Positions 5,890 through 8,089 of a stretch of DNA of 8,089 nt are shown here, one piece after another; the first letter of the stretch is position 1; each line of letters starts with the position of its first letter. The DNA comes from Anaerolineae bacterium. GTDB taxonomy: Bacteria; Chloroflexota; Anaerolineae; UBA4142. The stretch spans positions 1-8,089 of the forward strand of contig DAIDTM010000328.1 in NCBI GenBank assembly GCA_027457205.1. The letters are read 5' to 3'. Below the pieces are notes generated by a model. It was not told the DNA's origin. It ran no database searches and saw nothing but the letters and a program-made list of their open reading frames with translations. A program made the position numbers and the translations under genes.

Positions 5890-5943
5890 TCGAATGGTCT
5901 CGTAGTCACATCGTCCGACTACGCGACCAGGCGACTATTGGAC
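5873..5943. repeat. Octamer-phased GTC repeat forming a long inverted repeat
   Basis: On the + strand GTC occurs every 8 bases at 5873, 5881, 5889, 5897, 5905 and 5913. On the minus strand GTC (read as GAC on +) occurs at 5917, 5925, 5933 and 5941, again every 8. Unit consensus is about GTCGNNTR. The two series mirror each other around position 5912: 5881-5907 against 5917-5943 pairs at 22 of 27 positions, with a 9-base loop. Both TAG stops, of fmt (5887-5889) and of the opposing glycosyltransferase gene (5937-5935), lie at matching places in the arms. No T-run follows, so it is not a classical intrinsic terminator, though it may still separate the convergent genes. Confidence 0.65.
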
Positions 5944-7437
5944 TTGATAGACAACCATGTTCGTTCCGCCGGCTTGCCGCGTGGCGGCGCAGCCCGTCTG
6001 ATACACCGGCACAAATCGTGAATCGGAGGCGAGCGCGGGATACCAATCTGGAAAAAAGATCGCGAAGGTCGCGTGACGCGAGAAGAGATACTCGCGCAGG
6101 CGACCTTCGTCGCGCATGAACGGAATCACGTCCGGCGTGACCAGCCCCGCCAGATCGATGAACGGGCGCGGGTAATAATACCCCAGTGCGCCAATGTCGT
6201 GCGCGGCGACGACCGCGTCCGCCGGCGCATTCGCGGCAACCCAGCGCGCGGTCTGCACCATTTCGCAGTCGATGATCGTCACGTCCGTCGCATACGCCGA
6301 CGCGCCGAGAACCCAGAACGCGATCAATACGACGGCAATCGAGAGCACCCACGCCGTCCGCAGAAACCACCACTTGATCCGCTCGAACAGCGCGGCGGTG
6401 CCCCAGATGCCATAGAGCGCGATGAACGGCACGATCGGCATTTCGTAGCGACCATGCTGGTACGAGACCGGCAAGCGGAGCGCGTAGAGCGCGGGCAAAA
6501 TCAGCAGCCACGCGAACGGAATCAGCGCGCGCCACTCGCGTCGCCGCGCCAAATCGATGCCGATAAAGATCGCGCCCGGCAGCAATAGAATCGACGCGCC
6601 CACCCACGGCACAGCGAGCAGTTGCAGCCAGCGCAGGACAAACGGCGCGCGCTCGAAGAGAACGGCGTATTCCACGTTCTTGGCGTAAAAGGTGTTTGGA
6701 AAAATCGTGCCGCTCGTTGCCAGATTGAACGCCAGGTACGGCGCGATAAGAACCGCAAAGCCGATTCCGTAGGACACTAGGACGCGGACGACCGCGGAGG
6801 ACCGCTGATAGAAAATCAAGTTCAGCGTTTGACCGCGTTTGTCCGTGTCCCGCACTTCGCTCGCCATTCCCACTGCCACCAGCGCGGCAAGCACGACGCC
6901 TTCGGGTCGCGTCAACGTGAGCAAACCGGCGATGAGTCCGAGCAACCAGCCTCGCTCGTGCGCGTAAAATCGTTCCAAGAGCAACAGCGACAGAAAGACG
7001 AACAGCGGAATCTCCATCCCACTCACCGCGCTCCACGCGAGATGCCATTCAAACACAATAAAGAGTGAAACGTATAACGCCAAGCGCGAAACGCGAACAG
7101 GATGGAACGCGGAGAGTCGGTCCGCCAGCCGCGCAACGGCAATCGCGCTTGCGCCGACGGACAGCGCGCCGAGCAGATAGGTCCAGACGCGGAAATCGAT
7201 CCGCAGGAGATAACCGAGCGAAAGCAAAATCGCCCAGAACGGCGAAGTGGAACCCGCGCTGGGCTGCCCGGGGAAAAATGCAAACTCGCCGCGCGTCGCG
7301 AGGTTGCGAGCGTAAACCTGATGAATCCACGCGTCGTCCAACGCAAAGCCGACCGCGCCGCGCTGCGCTGCAAACAAAACGTACGCGCCCGCGCTCGCCA
7401 GCGCCAGGAGGATCAACAACCCGTCGCGTCGCTTCAC
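5935..7437 (-). CDS. GT-C type polytopic membrane glycosyltransferase
   Basis: A 500-residue membrane protein with about ten to eleven predicted helices, the first at residues 6-24. The acidic motif DDAW (34-37) lies in the first extracytoplasmic loop, where GT-C enzymes keep their catalytic Asp. It is followed by YARNLATRGEFAFFPGQ and GSTSPFW (62-68). LTRPEG (175-180), FPNTFYAK (246-253) and HGRYEMP (328-334) are also typical of bacterial GT-C proteins of the GT39/AftB-like kind. The soluble end (390-500), with AHDIGALGYY and FIDLAGLVTPD, is common in that group. It likely uses a polyprenyl-phosphate sugar donor outside the membrane; donor and acceptor cannot be told. The GTG start (7437) overlaps the upstream stop as GTGA, with GAGAGG upstream. 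An open frame reaching 8040 in the same frame is only a shadow of the Cache gene. Confidence 0.85.
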   Translation of the reverse strand: MKRRDGLLILLALASAGAYVLFAAQRGAVGFALDDAWIHQVYARNLATRGEFAFFPGQPSAGSTSPFWAILLSLGYLLRIDFRVWTYLLGALSVGASAIAVARLADRLSAFHPVRVSRLALYVSLFIVFEWHLAWSAVSGMEIPLFVFLSLLLLERFYAHERGWLLGLIAGLLTLTRPEGVVLAALVAVGMASEVRDTDKRGQTLNLIFYQRSSAVVRVLVSYGIGFAVLIAPYLAFNLATSGTIFPNTFYAKNVEYAVLFERAPFVLRWLQLLAVPWVGASILLLPGAIFIGIDLARRREWRALIPFAWLLILPALYALRLPVSYQHGRYEMPIVPFIALYGIWGTAALFERIKWWFLRTAWVLSIAVVLIAFWVLGASAYATDVTIIDCEMVQTARWVAANAPADAVVAAHDIGALGYYYPRPFIDLAGLVTPDVIPFMRDEGRLREYLFSRHATFAIFFPDWYPALASDSRFVPVYQTGCAATRQAGGTNMVVYQVQ

Positions 7438-8089
7438 GGTCGCCTCTCGAAACTGCCCAGCGCGATCCAGAGAATCGCCTCGGCAACCAGCGCCGCCGCG
7501 CCGAACGCGAGCGTTTCCCAGAACGCATCGTGCGTGGAGGAAAGAATCGCGTCCTGGTTCTGGGACACGACCACCGACCACGGGCGCGTCGCCAGCCGCT
7601 GAATCGCCGCGCGCACCGGCTGACCGCTGGCATCGCGATAGGTCACGGTCGCCGGCGCGCCGCGCTGGAGCGCGTCTGCCAGCGCGGACACATTGGCGAC
7701 GCCGATCTGCGTCACCTCCGTGCCGTACTGTTTTTCCGCCAGTAGACTCGCCGCCAGACCCGGCGTAATCGGCGCGACCGCAACGAAATCCTGCGGCGCG
7801 GAAGACAGATCGACGATGCGGACGCCGTTCTCGTCGACAAGCAGCGCGTTCGGCGTGTTGCCCAGCGCACCCCACAGCTCCCGCACCGCCACGCGCAAAG
7901 CGAACGCGGCAGCCACATTGCCTGCATTGTCGAGGATCGGCGCGCTGTAGTATTGCGCCACCTCGCCAAAATCGCGCGACGGCACGGAGGCGTACAAATG
8001 TCCTGTCAGCGCCTCGCGCATAAAGACACGCGCCGACCAATCCGCTTTCATCGATCCATCGGTCGTCAGGATGACCGCGCCGGACGGAT
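7434..8089 (-). CDS. Cache-domain membrane protein, 5' end outside window
   Basis: The C-terminal 217 residues of a protein that continues past the right edge; its true start is not visible, since the frame stays open above the Met at 8051. The sequence fits an extracytoplasmic double Cache ligand-binding domain: GAVILTTDG, a helix with VFMREALTG, then YYSAPILDNAGNVAAAFALRV, NALLVDENGVRIV and the membrane-proximal end TYRDASGQPVRAAIQRLATRPWSVVVSQ. One membrane helix (TLAFGAAALVAEAILWIAL) follows, then only about six residues, GSFERRP. Cache proteins normally continue into HAMP, kinase, cyclase or chemotaxis domains; none follows here. The stop overlaps the glycosyltransferase GTG as GTGA, suggesting coupled translation. 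Any output domain would have to lie at the unseen N-terminus or in a partner protein. Confidence 0.75.
   Translation of the reverse strand, partial: PSGAVILTTDGSMKADWSARVFMREALTGHLYASVPSRDFGEVAQYYSAPILDNAGNVAAAFALRVAVRELWGALGNTPNALLVDENGVRIVDLSSAPQDFVAVAPITPGLAASLLAEKQYGTEVTQIGVANVSALADALQRGAPATVTYRDASGQPVRAAIQRLATRPWSVVVSQNQDAILSSTHDAFWETLAFGAAALVAEAILWIALGSFERRP

Noticed and set aside
5873..5943. CRISPR array
   Set aside because: Repeat units are 8 bases with no spacers of regular length and no cas genes nearby.
5906..7048. 380-residue minus-strand frame
   Set aside because: Arg-rich composition with no domain, lying in a shifted frame entirely within the glycosyltransferase gene apart from its end.
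5935..8040. Single 701-residue frame on the minus strand as one large protein
   Set aside because: The first 201 codons are an Arg/Ala/Gly-rich shadow of the Cache gene in another frame. The recognisable membrane protein begins at GTG 7437, exactly at the Cache stop.

Overview
This looks like a chromosomal window of a GC-rich bacterium. A Chloroflexota (Anaerolineae-like) source is my best guess, from the style of the proteins and of the short periodic intergenic repeats, but nothing here proves it. Gene density is high, strands are mixed, and promoters are E. coli-like sigma70 type. I see no RNA genes, insertion sequences or CRISPR array.

Left part (1-3065): the C-terminal end of a membrane protein on the + strand (2-163) converges on a minus-strand unit, with a strong bidirectional hairpin terminator (168-200) between them. 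The minus unit reads recJ (single-strand DNA exonuclease), a NUDIX hydrolase, a four-helix membrane protein and a DUF167/YggU protein. The last three genes are joined by ATGA stop/start overlaps, so they are probably translationally coupled. A degenerate heptamer repeat fills most of the gap between recJ and the NUDIX gene.

Middle part (3066-4906): a 311-base divergent intergenic region holds a recJ promoter on the minus strand and a near-consensus promoter on the + strand (TTGACA, 17 bases, TAGAAT). The + promoter drives a leader of about 184 nt before a secreted protein of 509 residues. The leader contains a terminator-like hairpin with U runs, a 9-base sequence repeated so that it could compete for one stem strand, and a 35-codon open frame with its own ribosome binding site that ends in the U run. 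This is the best candidate in the window for an undescribed cis-regulatory system.

Right part (4907-8089): fmt (methionyl-tRNA formyltransferase) starts inside a perfect 14-bp hairpin whose loop carries the start codon. It converges on a minus-strand pair: a Cache-domain membrane protein (5' end outside the window), coupled by a GTGA overlap to a GT-C type membrane glycosyltransferase. The convergent gap holds an octamer-phased repeat that is also an inverted repeat, with the stop codon of each gene in one arm.

Functionally the window mixes housekeeping genes (recJ, fmt, NUDIX, DUF167) with cell-surface genes (secreted protein, glycosyltransferase, extracellular sensor). No multi-gene pathway or defence system is evident. 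The unusual content is in the non-coding DNA.
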